A DNA stretch of 64,000 bases, from positions 62,001 through 126,000 of the forward strand of contig CAOLHI010001663.1 of the NCBI GenBank assembly GCA_948474755.1, read 5' to 3'. Source of the DNA: Ctenosaura bakeri. Its lineage: Eukaryota; Chordata; Lepidosauria; Squamata; Iguanidae. A model generated the notes under the pieces. It saw nothing but the letters and a program-made list of their open reading frames with translations, had not been told where the DNA came from and made no database searches. The position numbers were made by a program, and so were the translations under genes. Position 1 is the first letter of the stretch; each line of letters begins with the position of its first letter. Below are positions 37,801 through 50,846 of this stretch, piece after piece.

Positions 37801-40800
37801 CTCTTGAGTGACTGTAGACTACCATAAATAAGCTGGCAAAAAAGGCTCTCTAGGATCACTTTCTACCAGTGTTCCTATGATCACCTGCAGAAGATGCCCG
37901 TGGCATGATGTCACACACCCTTTTCGTACCTTACCCTTTCGTGGTGTTGGGGTGTGGGGCTTGCACGAGTAGCCTCTGGAGGAAGGCTCTCGCTTCCCTG
38001 CCTGTTCAGCTCCACACGAGATTCCTGCTCGCGCGACAGCCCCGCCTCTTCCTTTCACAGTGCAGGCTGGGACCTTTCCCAGCCTGCACTGGACAGGAAG
38101 CGTGACTGGCCTGGCTCCCGAGGCTCTGCATGCCAGGTAAGTGCACATGGGGCCCCGGAGCAATGCACAACTGCACAGCGTTTTCGGCTTCAAGCCGAAA
38201 ATGAAAAAAATCCATGCACGGTCCAAATCAGGCCCTTGAGCGTCGTGCAAATGTGAGTGCATTGTGTGGACTGCTCCTCACATGTGTGCGATGCTCAAGG
38301 GGCCCTTTTGCATCAGAAATGCCATGCGAAAAGGGCCCCATAGGTAATAATGGGGAAACACACTGAGCCAACATTGCCTTTACACTTGCCTTCTCTTTCC
38401 CTCTTGCCCACATTTGCTACAGCAAACTGACTTACTTTGCATACAGAGTCCATCAGTGCAATTCTTGGAGTCAAGTAGCACTCCGCTGCAGTCTTTGCCT
38501 CCATTTTTGGGAGATGGGGCCATGCACTCTCTGCTCCTCCAATGTGTGCACTCTGTGCTACAGGCAGACCACTTGCTCCATTCTGTCCAAGCACCATCTA
38601 CTGCACTCAGGAAAAAAAGATAGTCAAGCACAAAGAGAAGAAGGCAATCAGAGACCCACAGGGACAACGAGGAGGGGTGGGGAAATAACAGGAAAACAAA
38701 TTCTTGGAGACTGACTAGCTACCTACTAATGAAAGAAGCACAAACTTCATTGTCTCTGCAAATAACTCAAATAATCTCTGATCCTAACAAAATGGCACTT
38801 CCTGGCAGGTGAAACCCAATGGAAAGATGATAAAAATCTGACAAAAATACATATACATTCTCACATAAAGTGGTTACACAGGCATTACTTTCACCATATA
38901 CATAATTGTTGGAAAACCATGGCTGAATATTGTTTCCTCCTGTTTAAGGAGAGCAAGATGTATCTGTGTGCAGTTGTCTCCTTTGATGATATATTCATAG
39001 GTTGCATATTATTTCCTAAAGAGAAGTGTGGTTTTTTTTAATGCAAGAATTGCAATCTTGCTTTATGTGGTCTTTACGTGGTCAACTATACCAGCATAGT
39101 ACTGTCTTCAGGCACAAAACAGAGTTGATCATCATAAGATTAGAAACTTGTGAGCTGTATTTGAGCAATCAGTTTGTCACATGCTTTTTTCTCAGCAATC
39201 TTTACAACTACCTTTTAACAGAGGTCAATACAATCACCCTCTCTACTGCTAATAATAGAGTGAGGGTGAGAGACTGTGGTTTGCCCTAGGCTATGTATGG
39301 AATTAACAGGGTGTTCTGAGATCTGAAATGGGAACTTCCCAATTTGCTGGTTTGCAGCTACCATGCCAACTCAATCTGAAAGTGCTGCCTTTGGTTGCTG
39401 GTTCTGTATGCATTTGTTGGTTCTGTACGCAAGTATGCATAAAATGTAAATTCCAAAACAACAAAAAATGCAATAGATTTGATTAGTAATAGTATTCTGG
39501 ATCCTAGGTACTCTAGGAGTCAAGTTTCCCATTATGAACTACATGATTCTTTTTCTTTTATAATTGAAAAACTGCAACCAGACACTAAACATGTTGATTT
39601 TCAGAAAGCAACCTGTTTTCCTTTACTTTATAATTGCCTTAACTATATCTCTTTACAACGCAGGCATTCCCTGCTTCTTGATGACTTGTGTTTTGATGAC
39701 CTGCTCTTTCAACCAGTTTGAATTATACCCAGAATCCATATATTAGACATATGGTCCACAATTTCATCATGTTTGTATGATGGCTTTGTGACCACACACT
39801 GCTTTTTTTTCCCCACTCAGTAGACTCAGCACCAACTTGTGGACAGTGCAGTACCGTAGAAGTCGTTTGTGGTGTGCCTCTTGTCTTATACAGTATTCGT
39901 GCTTACAGTACTTATATTTGAGCTTACAATACAGTATTTGTGCTTATATTGTGCTTACACACAGTACATATGCATACATATACAGAGAAAGAGAGATACA
40001 TACACGCACAATAATACATAAAAAAGATTGGGTTCCGCATTTCAACCATTTCCACTTTTTGACAAGTGCTCTGGTCCCTAACCAGGCAAATTAAGTAGAG
40101 GATGCCTGTGCTGTTTATCTTATTTCCTCATGTACCCTCTGGGTTAGACCCATTAGGGGGCCTCTCTTTCCTCCTCCACTTTGCAACAACATATCTTGAT
40201 GCTAAGCAGATGTTGTGATGTTGCCCATTCTTTCTCTAAATTACAGGTCTTTTTGGACTGTGACTCAACAGAAATCTCTTTCCACTTCAACACACCCTAA
40301 ATTCTCTGTCAATGGAGATGTTGGATGTCTTCTCTGAATGCCTAATATTTTAAGATGATTTTAATTAAGTAATGAGCTATTCTGAATAAATGACATTTGA
40401 AAACAGGCAGCTTGTTTTCTAAAGCAGGAAAAGTAACATTTTGTTTAAAAAAAATTTCTGTTGCTGCTTCAGATATACTAAACCTCTTTACAAGGTACAG
40501 TGTTTAACTCAACTGGCTAAGGCAAGGTTTCATGTTGGATTCTGTTCAATAGCTTAGCCAATGAGACTGCTGAATAATATATTCTTCATCTTATTTCCAA
40601 TAAATGTTGCTGGATTAAATCAAGACTGAGAGGTGAATGGCAGCCAGATCAGCCTACAGGTTCTCGTGGATCTGCTAAAAGGATCTCTGAACTAACTTTG
40701 CCTCTCTGGGTCAAGAAAATAAATAAATAACAGCAACTATCATCCAGCATAACTGTTGCCTTGATTAGCAATGCTCACTATCATCTAAAGCCTTAGGAAA

Positions 40801-43800
40801 AGAAGATTAGAGGTAAAAAGGAGCAGATGTTAAGTCACACGAGGTCTACAGCTTTCAAGGTCTCCAAAACATGTGCCAAGGGAAGGAAATATGAATAGTA
40901 ACACAAATAACAGTGGTGAATGCCCAGTGGTCCAGAAGTAAAATGAGTGTACAGCCTGTTTGTTAAGTAGCAGGTTGACCTTGCTCCAGACCACAAATGG
41001 CACAAATGAACCTTGTATCTCATCCAGGTGAGCCTCCTCCTCTATGAACTTCTATGAACTTGCCTAAGCTTCAGGAATGATGTCTTTGTTCCATAATCTC
41101 TGGAAATATGATACAATAGAGTCTTTTCAGTACTGCTTTGAAAACTTTGGTGAGCTTTACTCAGGAAGCTTTTTTTGTGTTTAGTAGATGTTGAAAATGT
41201 ATCTACTCAAACACACTATGGCTGTTTTAGGATGTATTTAGGGTATATTTAGGATGTATCTATTCAAATAGTCTTTGGCTCTTTTAGGGTATTTTTTTTA
41301 TACTGCAGTTTTACAAAGTTATGTCAATGACAGTTTCTAATTTGATATATTTTAAATTGTTTTATCTGGTTATTGTTATATTGCTTGCAAGTATATGTTT
41401 CTTTTGTTAACTGTTTTGAATATACTGCTGTATAGAAAAGCCAGGAAATAAAATTATATTCAGTTTCTGTCATTATCATCTGGAAAATGTATCTCTTTCC
41501 TTAGAAAGCTTCAATTCTAGTTCTGAACACACTGCAAAATCCCAGGGCAGAAAAACAGAATGCTTCTATATATTAATGCACAATTAATCAAAGTGGTTCT
41601 AACTTCATTTAAAAAGGAAGACAGCTTTACCAGGAAATAGTATCTAAGATAATCATTTTTTATATTCAGGTGTGAGTGCCAACGTTTGTGGGGCTGAAAC
41701 AGCACCACTGGCATACAAGAAAATAAATAAATAAATTAGCATAACATAAAAGCATGCTACGGAAGACCCTAGCCACCTGAGGGCCATTCCAAGGAGGACT
41801 GGAGAGCTTCACTCAGCATAGGGAGAAAAGAGAGAAACTAGAGAAGAGAGCAATCTAAGGGTGTACTTTGACAAAAGGCATGGCTTGCTAGTTTGAAAAG
41901 TGAACAAGAGCACTTCACACTTCCAACATTTACAAGACCTATATCTCTTCTCATTCTTGTTCATCGTTGTCCATTAGCTGCTTCCTTGCAAGTCCACTGG
42001 AGGCAAATCACTCAAAGTGAAAATGACCCTGCGAGGAAAAAGCAAGTACAGGACTCATGTACACAACTGGATTGAGGGTCTAGTTACCTGGGCACATAGT
42101 AGTACAGGCAAGCTTCTGTAAGGACTGTCCATCGCAAACAGAGCCACCGTTAAGGGGAGCTGGATTGGTGCAGGTCCGGGTGCGCTTCTGCCATCCACGG
42201 CCACAGCGATTACTGCACAGGGACCATTCTGACCAGGTTGACCAGCCCCCATTCACTAGGAGCAGAGAAGGAAATGCAAATAAATATTTCAATATAATAG
42301 CATTGTAAAAGACAAAGAAACAAGAAGTGGGAGATTACAACACATCAGTACCAACCTAATTCTAAGACCTATCTCCTCTTTTGGCCATTTCATATGTTAC
42401 AATGGTGGCAGGCAAATCCAATATGTCTGGATACCAACTGTCTGCTCCCAGCACTCTTTAGGGGTCACACTGACTACCAAGAAGTGAAAAAATCCAAAAC
42501 AAATTTGGAAAAGGCCCAAAATCCATTTCTGATTTTGAAAAGCAAGTTTTTTAAATGTTAAAATAGTACAGGGGGCCCTGCAAAGACTTCCAGAAGCAGC
42601 AATTCATCCTATTGGTGGTGGGAGCCAAAGAAAACAATCTGGAGGAATCAAGGGCTGCAAAAATAACCGTGGGGTTTTATGAGGCCCCAAGGCTACACTT
42701 TGCTCCTCTGTCCCTTTATTTTGGTCTTCTACAGTTGACCCTCGACAATCCCTAGGGTTGGGGGTACAGGACCCTCACAAAAGTGAAAAATTCACATATA
42801 TCAAAATGTGTGTGTCTCTGGGAAGGGGGCAGAGGCGCAAGTGGGAAAAGTGGGTACCTAGGATCTAAACCAGGTCAGAGAAAGGAGATGTTTGGCATGG
42901 TGGGCTCCTGTACTTCCTCTCTCTCACCCATCTCCTTCCTTGGGTGTATGGAGAAGGTTTGTGGTGCTGAGAAATCAGGCTCTGAGCTGTCCTTGGCTGG
43001 CCAGGCAGTAGCTGGTAGAGCAGGAGGAGGACTGGATGTGGGTTTTTAAAGAGCTGTGCAGCCTGATTGGAGCCACCAAGAGAGAAGGTTCCCCCTAAAA
43101 AGAAGCAGCTAAGGGGGGAGGGGTTGGAAAAACTTGCAAATAATCAAATCCGTGAATGTCAAACCAGCAAATGTGGAGGACTGACTGTACATGGTATCAG
43201 CCTCAAAGCTTCTACATCATATTGGCTCAAGACAGCCACAATAGCATTTTGCTCACCACAATAGTTTTCCACTCATACCAGTGTTGTATATTCATGGTGG
43301 AAGTTGGCATAGGGTCCACATGATCTGGGCAATCTGCATAGTGATCTGCTGTGGGCGTAAAGCTAAACCCATATGGGAGCTCTCTCTGTTAATTTAGTAA
43401 CTTGCATTAAGGTGAGGATCACAGATCACACACATTGGATGCAGTAGATGCCAGGTTCAGATGCCTGGCTAAATTCTGAGAAACTGCTGTCATTCACTCT
43501 AGAGTAATACTGAGCTAGACTGAGCCATCATTCGGTTGTAAAAGGCAACTTCCAATGTGCTGTGTTCCTAAGCTTGGAAAAAGTGATAACACAGCAAGAT
43601 AATGAAGGCAGGTCAGTTGGAAAGCAAGGACGTCCAATGCACACATCCTTCTGTACTTCTGAACTGGACTAGTCTTTGAGAATACAGCAGCATGAATGCC
43701 ATCTCTGGCCTATCTCAGCTCAATACCGCATGATGGGATTCTCCAACTCCCTCTTCTATATGATACTCCTAAAACAGAGCTTTCCAAACTTTTCATATTG

Positions 43801-46800
43801 GTGACACACTTTTTAGACATGCATCATTTTGCGACACAGCAATTCAGTAAATAATTCAGTTAGAGGAGGCAGCCCCTCCACCTGAGCCATTACTGCCCTC
43901 ACCAGCGTCTTCCTCAGCCCAGGGCGGTAGTGGGAGAGGCAGCCTCTTTACCCGTTATGTTTGCACGACACATCTACACATTGCAGCTGACACAGGCCAT
44001 TTTCCGCACTAGACTGTTATAGCGCTATGATTCCACTTACAACATCTTATGGAATCCTGGGGTTTGCAGTTTCAGGAAGGGCCAGCCGGCCCCTCCCGAA
44101 ACTGCAAACCCCAGGATTCCATAGGATGTTGCAAGTGGAATCATAGCGCTATAACAGTTTAGTGTGGAAATGGCCACACTAATGTGTCGCAACACACAGT
44201 TTGGAAACCTCTATCCTAGAACATAAGTATGAGAATACATTATCCACTTGAGAGAATCCCATAGCTTATTACCAATACCAATAGCATTACCAATAAAAAG
44301 TATGAATGTAACTGTTAGAAAAGTTGTTGTTGTGTGCCTTCACATTGTTTCTGACCTACGGTGACCCTAAGGTGAACCTATCACAGTTTTTCTGGGGCTA
44401 AGAGCATGTGACACACCCAAGGTCACCCACTGGGTTTCCATGCCTGCGTTGGAAATCAAACGCTGGTCTCCAGGGTTATAGCCCAATGCTCAAAGCACTA
44501 CACCCTGCTGGCTCTGTTAAAACAGTACACTACAGCAAATAGGAAACTGTATCCACCAGATTATTGAGTGGAAGAATTAAATTGTTAAATTGCTGCAGTC
44601 TTCACTTAAACAAGCTGTAGATCAGGTTATCTTCTTTTAAAACATCTCCCTTCCCATATTGCATACTGCACCGATCAAAGAATTAAGAGATTCTCACAAC
44701 AAGAAGTCCGTACCATAGACAATGACAGTGGCTGTGGTACTCCTCCGTTTGGCCACGATATTCTTGGCCACACAGGTATAGTTGGCAGTGTCAGAAAGTC
44801 GGGCCTGCTTGATGATGAGGTTATGGTCAATGGTTATCAGGAAGTTTGTGTCCTGTGAAGAGTCAATCACATCCTCATTCTTCAGCCATTCCACCTTAAG
44901 GGAGAAATGGAGAAAGAGAAGCAGGAAAAAGGAAGGAAGTGAGAAGGGAAGGATCAAGGAGGGATGGTGTGGTAGAAATTTAGAACAGGAAAGAAACACA
45001 GAAAGTTGAAGGAGACATACAGTTAATACCTGCAATCACCGTTCATTTTTTGAAATATTCATTGTATGCATGTAACACATCAGGGTGGACAACAGGTTGT
45101 TCTCAAGGTAATGTAATATATTTGCTATGCAGAAAATTTTCTGTACAAAACAGCCACATGCAAATTTTGCACAGAACAAGTCCTGAACTGCAAAGATTTT
45201 TTGTTATGCCAGGATTCTTCTCATCAGGGGTTCTTAACACTCAAAATGTATGTTTTTTCAGCCATTTTTTGAGAAATATTCTTTCCACTCCACTCTGTTC
45301 CAATAGGAGGTATATGGCATATATAAGGCTGGCCCTATTATTAGGCAAACTGAGGCAGCTGCTTCAGGTTGCAAATCTGAGCACCATAAAAGGGCAGCAA
45401 ATCATTAGCTATTTACTTTAAAATTATTGTACTTCTAGTCAGGGATGGCAAAGGGTACTTATGGAATTTTAAACCTCATGTACTGAAATAACATGGCTTG
45501 CTTGGGTGTTCTGGTAGCTGACTTGCAGAGAGGGAGCATTGTTTGGTGTTCTGCCTCAAGGGAAAAGTGTCTTGGGACAAGCCTGAGCACATTCTCCCTC
45601 ATCTCATGCTGTTATGCACAAAGTCCCAAATGAAATCAATAGGTAAACAAGTATACACTGCCTTCATTTTTGAGATTCTGTAAGAATTGTATCATTCATC
45701 GTGTTCCGTTTTTTCCCCTCCAGTATCTGACTATCTACAAGGCCTTAGTGCCACAAGATACCTGTGTTTGCCTCACTATTCAAGAAAGGACAGATTCTTT
45801 ACACAGAAACTTTCTATTTTTAACGTTGTTCCCATCTGCCATGCCAGCTGGATCTAGAATGGCCTAATTTTACCACCTCACCATTTGTGAACAAAAGGAG
45901 GTGGCCAGGCATATAATGGATTAATTTATTTGTCACATTTGTACTCTGCTCTTGCCTCCCAACCAAGGAGCTGAGACCAGCAGTTTTAACTTGATAATAG
46001 CCCTCTAAAACAGGTGAGGCTGAGAATGTGATGTTGCAGACCAGGAAATAGGGAGGAGGGAGCAATATGGCAGCCTCCCAGATGCCGCTGCCTGAGGTAG
46101 GCACCCCTTTGTATCCTAGGAGAAGGACAGACCGCCTAGTGATAGGATCCAGCTACTCCTTAGACACAAAGGGATTCTGAGAATTCTAACCAACATTCTT
46201 CCATACTTGGCACGTGCCATGGCTGCTCATGAGAATCTATAATCTCCAAGAAAGGTATGTGAACTGGAGTTTCCCAGATACTAGTCAACAAACAGCTATT
46301 ATACCACACTGGGTGACTACACAGGGATTCCTGGTGTGTATGGTGGGGGAGAGATGTTGGACCTTGCACAGCACCCCTGTCACATCTGGGAAAATCTGTG
46401 GATGTTGATATTTCCAAGGTCTAATTGCTCTTCTTTCTCTTCCTCACTAGACAGCCATTCACTCTTGTGTTTTCTTTGCTAAATTCTGTCAGGGGTTAAT
46501 GGCTGATCAGCCCATGTGGGAGGGAGAGTAGGCTGGGTTGAACAGGTGTGGAGGTTAAGTATGTTATTAGATGTCAGAATAACAGATCCGCTGCCTAAAA
46601 TAAACACTTATGCTGAATAATGAAAGCAGACGGCCCCAGTGTGAAGCTATCCATCACGGCCCCAATCCAACATCAAGGGGCCGATTTATTTACTTTCCTG
46701 TGCTCATTTTCTGGCTATAAACGGACAATCTGCTAAGGTGCCAAGGCTCGCAGCTGGAACTTTTACAGCAGTGGTGGACAAAAAAGAGGCAGATGAGCAC

Positions 46801-49800
46801 GTTACGAGTTGCTGCATGTGTAACTGAGGAGTGAGTGGCTGGACAGATATTTTGAGAGCAGTGGTAGTTGCTTGTGATTTATGAATCACCCACAGTGGGA
46901 AAAATTGCATCCCTGCCTATAATTATTCACCTTCATGCGGTACCTTCTGGAAAGGCACAGATGTGACCAGCTGTGAGAGGAAGGCAGAAAGTTTCTGGTT
47001 ACCAATGGATAGAAAATAAAGGTGGGGAGCAGGAGAGATGACAGATTATTTCAGCAGCCATACTACGGATCTATGTTGCAGATTTTAAAAAAGAATGAAA
47101 AAGGCAGGAGAGAAGATATTTCTGGGTGGCTTTAAAACATTTATTCTGGCATTTGTTTTAGGGAGTAAGAAATAACGCATTAAGCAAGAGGGCAATAATC
47201 ACAGCTGGAGGGAGAGAAGCAGCCCAGCCCAAAATACAATTCTTCACTAATTTTCCTCTTGTTGGAAGCAACAAGTAATTTTAACAATTTTCTTCCCACT
47301 GCAAGAACGTTTGTGAAAACTGGACAGCTTCTGAAGATAATTCACAATTTGGGATGGTGTTTTTTTTACACAGGAAACAGCCTTTTCCATGCAGCTAATA
47401 ATATTTCTGCATAGGTAAATGGGGAAATAACCACATGCACATTTTGCACAGAATAAGTTCCTGACTATGAAGATTCTTGTTCATCCAGGCTTCTTCTCAT
47501 CAGGGTTTTTCAACACTCACCAAACACTTTTTCAACCATTTTTCCAAATATTTTCAAATATTTTTCCCATTCCCAGCCCACACAGTGAATCTCAGAGTCT
47601 CTGCTCTGTCTGTACAAGCTCAGACTTATTAGATTCAAACACTCTTAGGCCTGATCTAAATTAGCGTGGCCACATCAAAAAGAGACAGAGCTCTCTACTT
47701 TTAACAATTTGTTGTGTGTAAATTCAGTAGGTAAAACTCCCATGACAAGCTGAAGCTTTTAAAAGTCCCTTTTCCATATGGTCATTAAAGGCATAGGAGT
47801 CATGTTTTCATTTCCATGTGGCCACCTAGTCTTGATGCACATATTTTTGAATCTGAGTTTGTTTTTTTTAGAGATCTGAAGCCTTTAAACACTGCACACT
47901 TATAGCACTGTGATTCCACTTTAACAGCCATGGTCCATTCTATGGACTCCTGAAATTTATAGTTTTGGAAAGGTATTTCGAATTCTTTGCCAGGAAGCTC
48001 TAGTACCTCCCCTCACTACATACACCAGGATTCTCTTGGACGGAGCCATGCCTGTTAAAGTAGAATCACACCGCTGTAACTATGTAGTGTGAAACAGCCC
48101 TTGGTTTGGAGCCTCAGCCTCTTTGCCACCATCTCTCCCAAGCAGATTGTACATCTCCTGGGCCCTAGCATCCTTTCTTTTCACTGTCCATGTTTGTTTG
48201 TGATTGCTCACTGACAGCCTTTTGCAGTGCATCTAACCTCTGCTTGTTAAAGACTGAGATTCGGTTACAGATGCTGATTAAATCGAGAGTGGCTCTACCT
48301 TGCAGAAGGAAGCTCAGAAACAGCTGTTTTTGGGGTCTGTTCCAGTTCTGTACTCTTCCCTAGCCTAAATGTGTTGTTTGAAAATATAAAGAAGCCCAGA
48401 AGAGTCATCTGTGCCTTTCTGCAGGGGCTCTCTGTGTCTAGTGGGCTTTACTAGTTTCTCACACTGCCCAGGAAGATGCATTAATCCACATATACTTCTT
48501 GGCAGTTCTGGTTGTATGCCCAGTCCACAGCCAGAGCTACCAGTTTGGAGAGGTAACAGTGCTTCTCTGGAACAGGCTATGAAAAGTCGGTTAGCTGCCC
48601 TGATGCAATCCTCGAAGAAGAGAGTATTCCCCATGGCTGCCCTGCACTTCCCCTTCAGAGGTGATAAGGAACAGAAGATCACCTTCCTCCAACTTTCTTC
48701 ACCACAGGAGGGAAAAATCTTCCACACAGCATGGAAAAAAGAAGTGTTTTTGCACTGTGGCTTCCACAATCCCCCACCTAGCAAGGCCAGCAGACATAAT
48801 ACGTGGGAGATTCTGGAAGCTGTAGGCCAAAAAATGCTACTTTCCCAAGCCCTTGTCCTCCATAGAAGACTGTAGCCAGTATGAAAACTGAAGGGCAAAT
48901 GTGAAGGGCATGTGAGTTGTCTGACCTTTGTGTAGCATGGTAAAGCTGACAGAAAGAAGACAGCTAGGAAAAACAGGGCCAGTGGGAGTACTAAAGACAG
49001 ATGACTTGAAAAACCCTAACCGGATGGTAGGAGGACACTGGAGGGAAGTGATTGTATTTAACAGCCAAAACGACTGAAAGATTCATGGAGAGGTTTAAGA
49101 ACGTGAACTGGACATACCTCACAGACAATGCAACCTCATTCCTGTTGTCTGGGGATTCAATCCCACTAAGCCGAGTGGCACTTGCTTCTGAGTAACCCTA
49201 CCAAGGGTTTCACTGCTAGTCTATATTCTTCTAAGGAGCTGCAGACTAGCCCTTGGAAAAGTTACTTTTTCAGACCACAACTCTCAACGTCCCCCAGCCA
49301 GCACAGCCAGTGATCCTCATCTCCCCAGTTGGGAGAAAGGCAGTACATAAATTAAACCAACCAATAAATAAATTCTGGCTGGGGATTCTGGGTGTTGCAG
49401 TCAAAAAAAGAAACTTTTCCAAGCTATGGTGCAGACAAGAAACTAAACCAAAGAGGAACAATTCCAATACATAGGTGCAGTGACAGGGGAGAATGCAAGG
49501 ATGAAATGTTCTCCCAGCTAATGAATGAGCCAAGGGCTACACACAGCTTGGCATGTGGGAAAAGTGGCATACATTTGATTTAACAGTAATTATAGGCTAT
49601 ATTTCAGAGGAAGGAACTGGCAAAACTACCTCCGAGTGCTCCTTGCCTAAGAAAATTCATAGAATTGCCACAAGTTGGCAAGAACTTAAAGGCACGCACA
49701 CATACACACACCCTAATAATTATCTCAGAAAGAACTAGGTGTCACTTTGTGGGAATAATCATACTTTCGGTTTCACAAGTTCATCCCCACGTGGTGTCCA

Positions 49801-50810
49801 CAGATGGCCCCCATGGCCTGCCTCACTCACCTCAGCAGTTGGCACTCCCTCAGGGGGGCGGCACTGCAGTAAGACTTCATGATCAAGTGGAACCTCCTTC
49901 CCAAGGGGCTCCTGGTCAAAATTCTTCCTCAGGTCTAAGACAGGGAAATAAGCAAAGCCCAAACCCCACAAGTATTAGCCACAAAGTCACTTGCAATGCC
50001 CAACTCTTTCATCAAACCAATGGAGGAACAGGAATACTTCAGGAGTTTTGAATAGCTTTAAAACACTGAGCAACCAGTTCAAAACGTTCAAGTGTTTTTC
50101 CCATAGTGCACCTACAAGTTTTCTCCCTAGGGCCAATTCATTCTCTAGATTACCCTACAAGACCTACCACTGGTAACTACAATGTATGGACATGATGAGA
50201 GTTGTACTGCAACATGTCTGAAGTGGGCCAAGTAGAGGGAGACTGACATACACAGATTGCTGTAATGCAATACTGGAAGCACATGATCCTCACTACCTCT
50301 CTGTTTAAATCAACAAACTTTGCACTAGAATGGTACGTATCTGTAATTCTGCGGGAGTGCACACAAAGTTCAGAATATGGTATTTTGGTTAGAAGACAAC
50401 TTTCTACAAATAATTTTCTTTTCTTCTTAAAAAAAAATCATCATTGCAAAATTTTGCTTGGAAGGGCCTGTTGGAATCTGAATGGCTACCACAGTGAATA
50501 AATCAGATTCCCAGTGACTAGGCATAGGACTTTTTATCCTTCTTCAAAATTAGTAGAATGGGCACAAACAAAACAACATCACAAAACAGATTTATACTGG
50601 TAAAGGAATTCAGTTTTCTGTCCACAGAATTAAGTTCACCTAGGTGCAGATTCTTCTTTTATATTTTGCCTATGTAGCCTTGAGTATAAAATTGTCTTAC
50701 CAATGTTGATGCTTCATTTTCCAATGTGACCACTGCATTTGAGTCTGGCTGGAAGAATACTCCAGCAGCAGGAAGAGAAGAGAAAGATCCACAAATATAT
50801 TCTTTAAATA

Positions 50811-50846
<36 letters not shown>

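Larger units (their letters stand above)
32791..38435 (-). other. UNC5B intron 7
   Basis: The intron is 5.6 kb, upstream of the microexon. It holds a palindromic MITE (34858), GC-rich repeat copy B (37930) and small hAT-type fragments near 34655 and 37185. Its last 70 nt before the microexon contain three YCAY motifs. No other exon is found. Confidence 0.9.
42256..44713 (-). other. UNC5B intron 5
   Basis: The intron is 2.5 kb. It contains a Tigger-like element (42732), a hAT-like element with a nested MITE (43775) and a minus-strand SINE (44322). It has no extra exon. Confidence 0.9.
44895..49830 (-). other. UNC5B intron 4
   Basis: The intron is 4.9 kb. It contains two copies of an unclassified repeat (45110 and 47420), a diverged MITE (47891), a palindromic element (49255) and a 5S SINE tail (49594). 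Blocks at 46590-46930 and 47150-47300 resemble no repeat I know and are possible conserved non-coding elements. Confidence 0.88.

Noticed and set aside
37819..38262. A 147-residue minus-strand frame next to exon 7
   Set aside because: It lies wholly in GC-rich repeat copy B, and long frames occur on both strands because the repeat is stop-poor.
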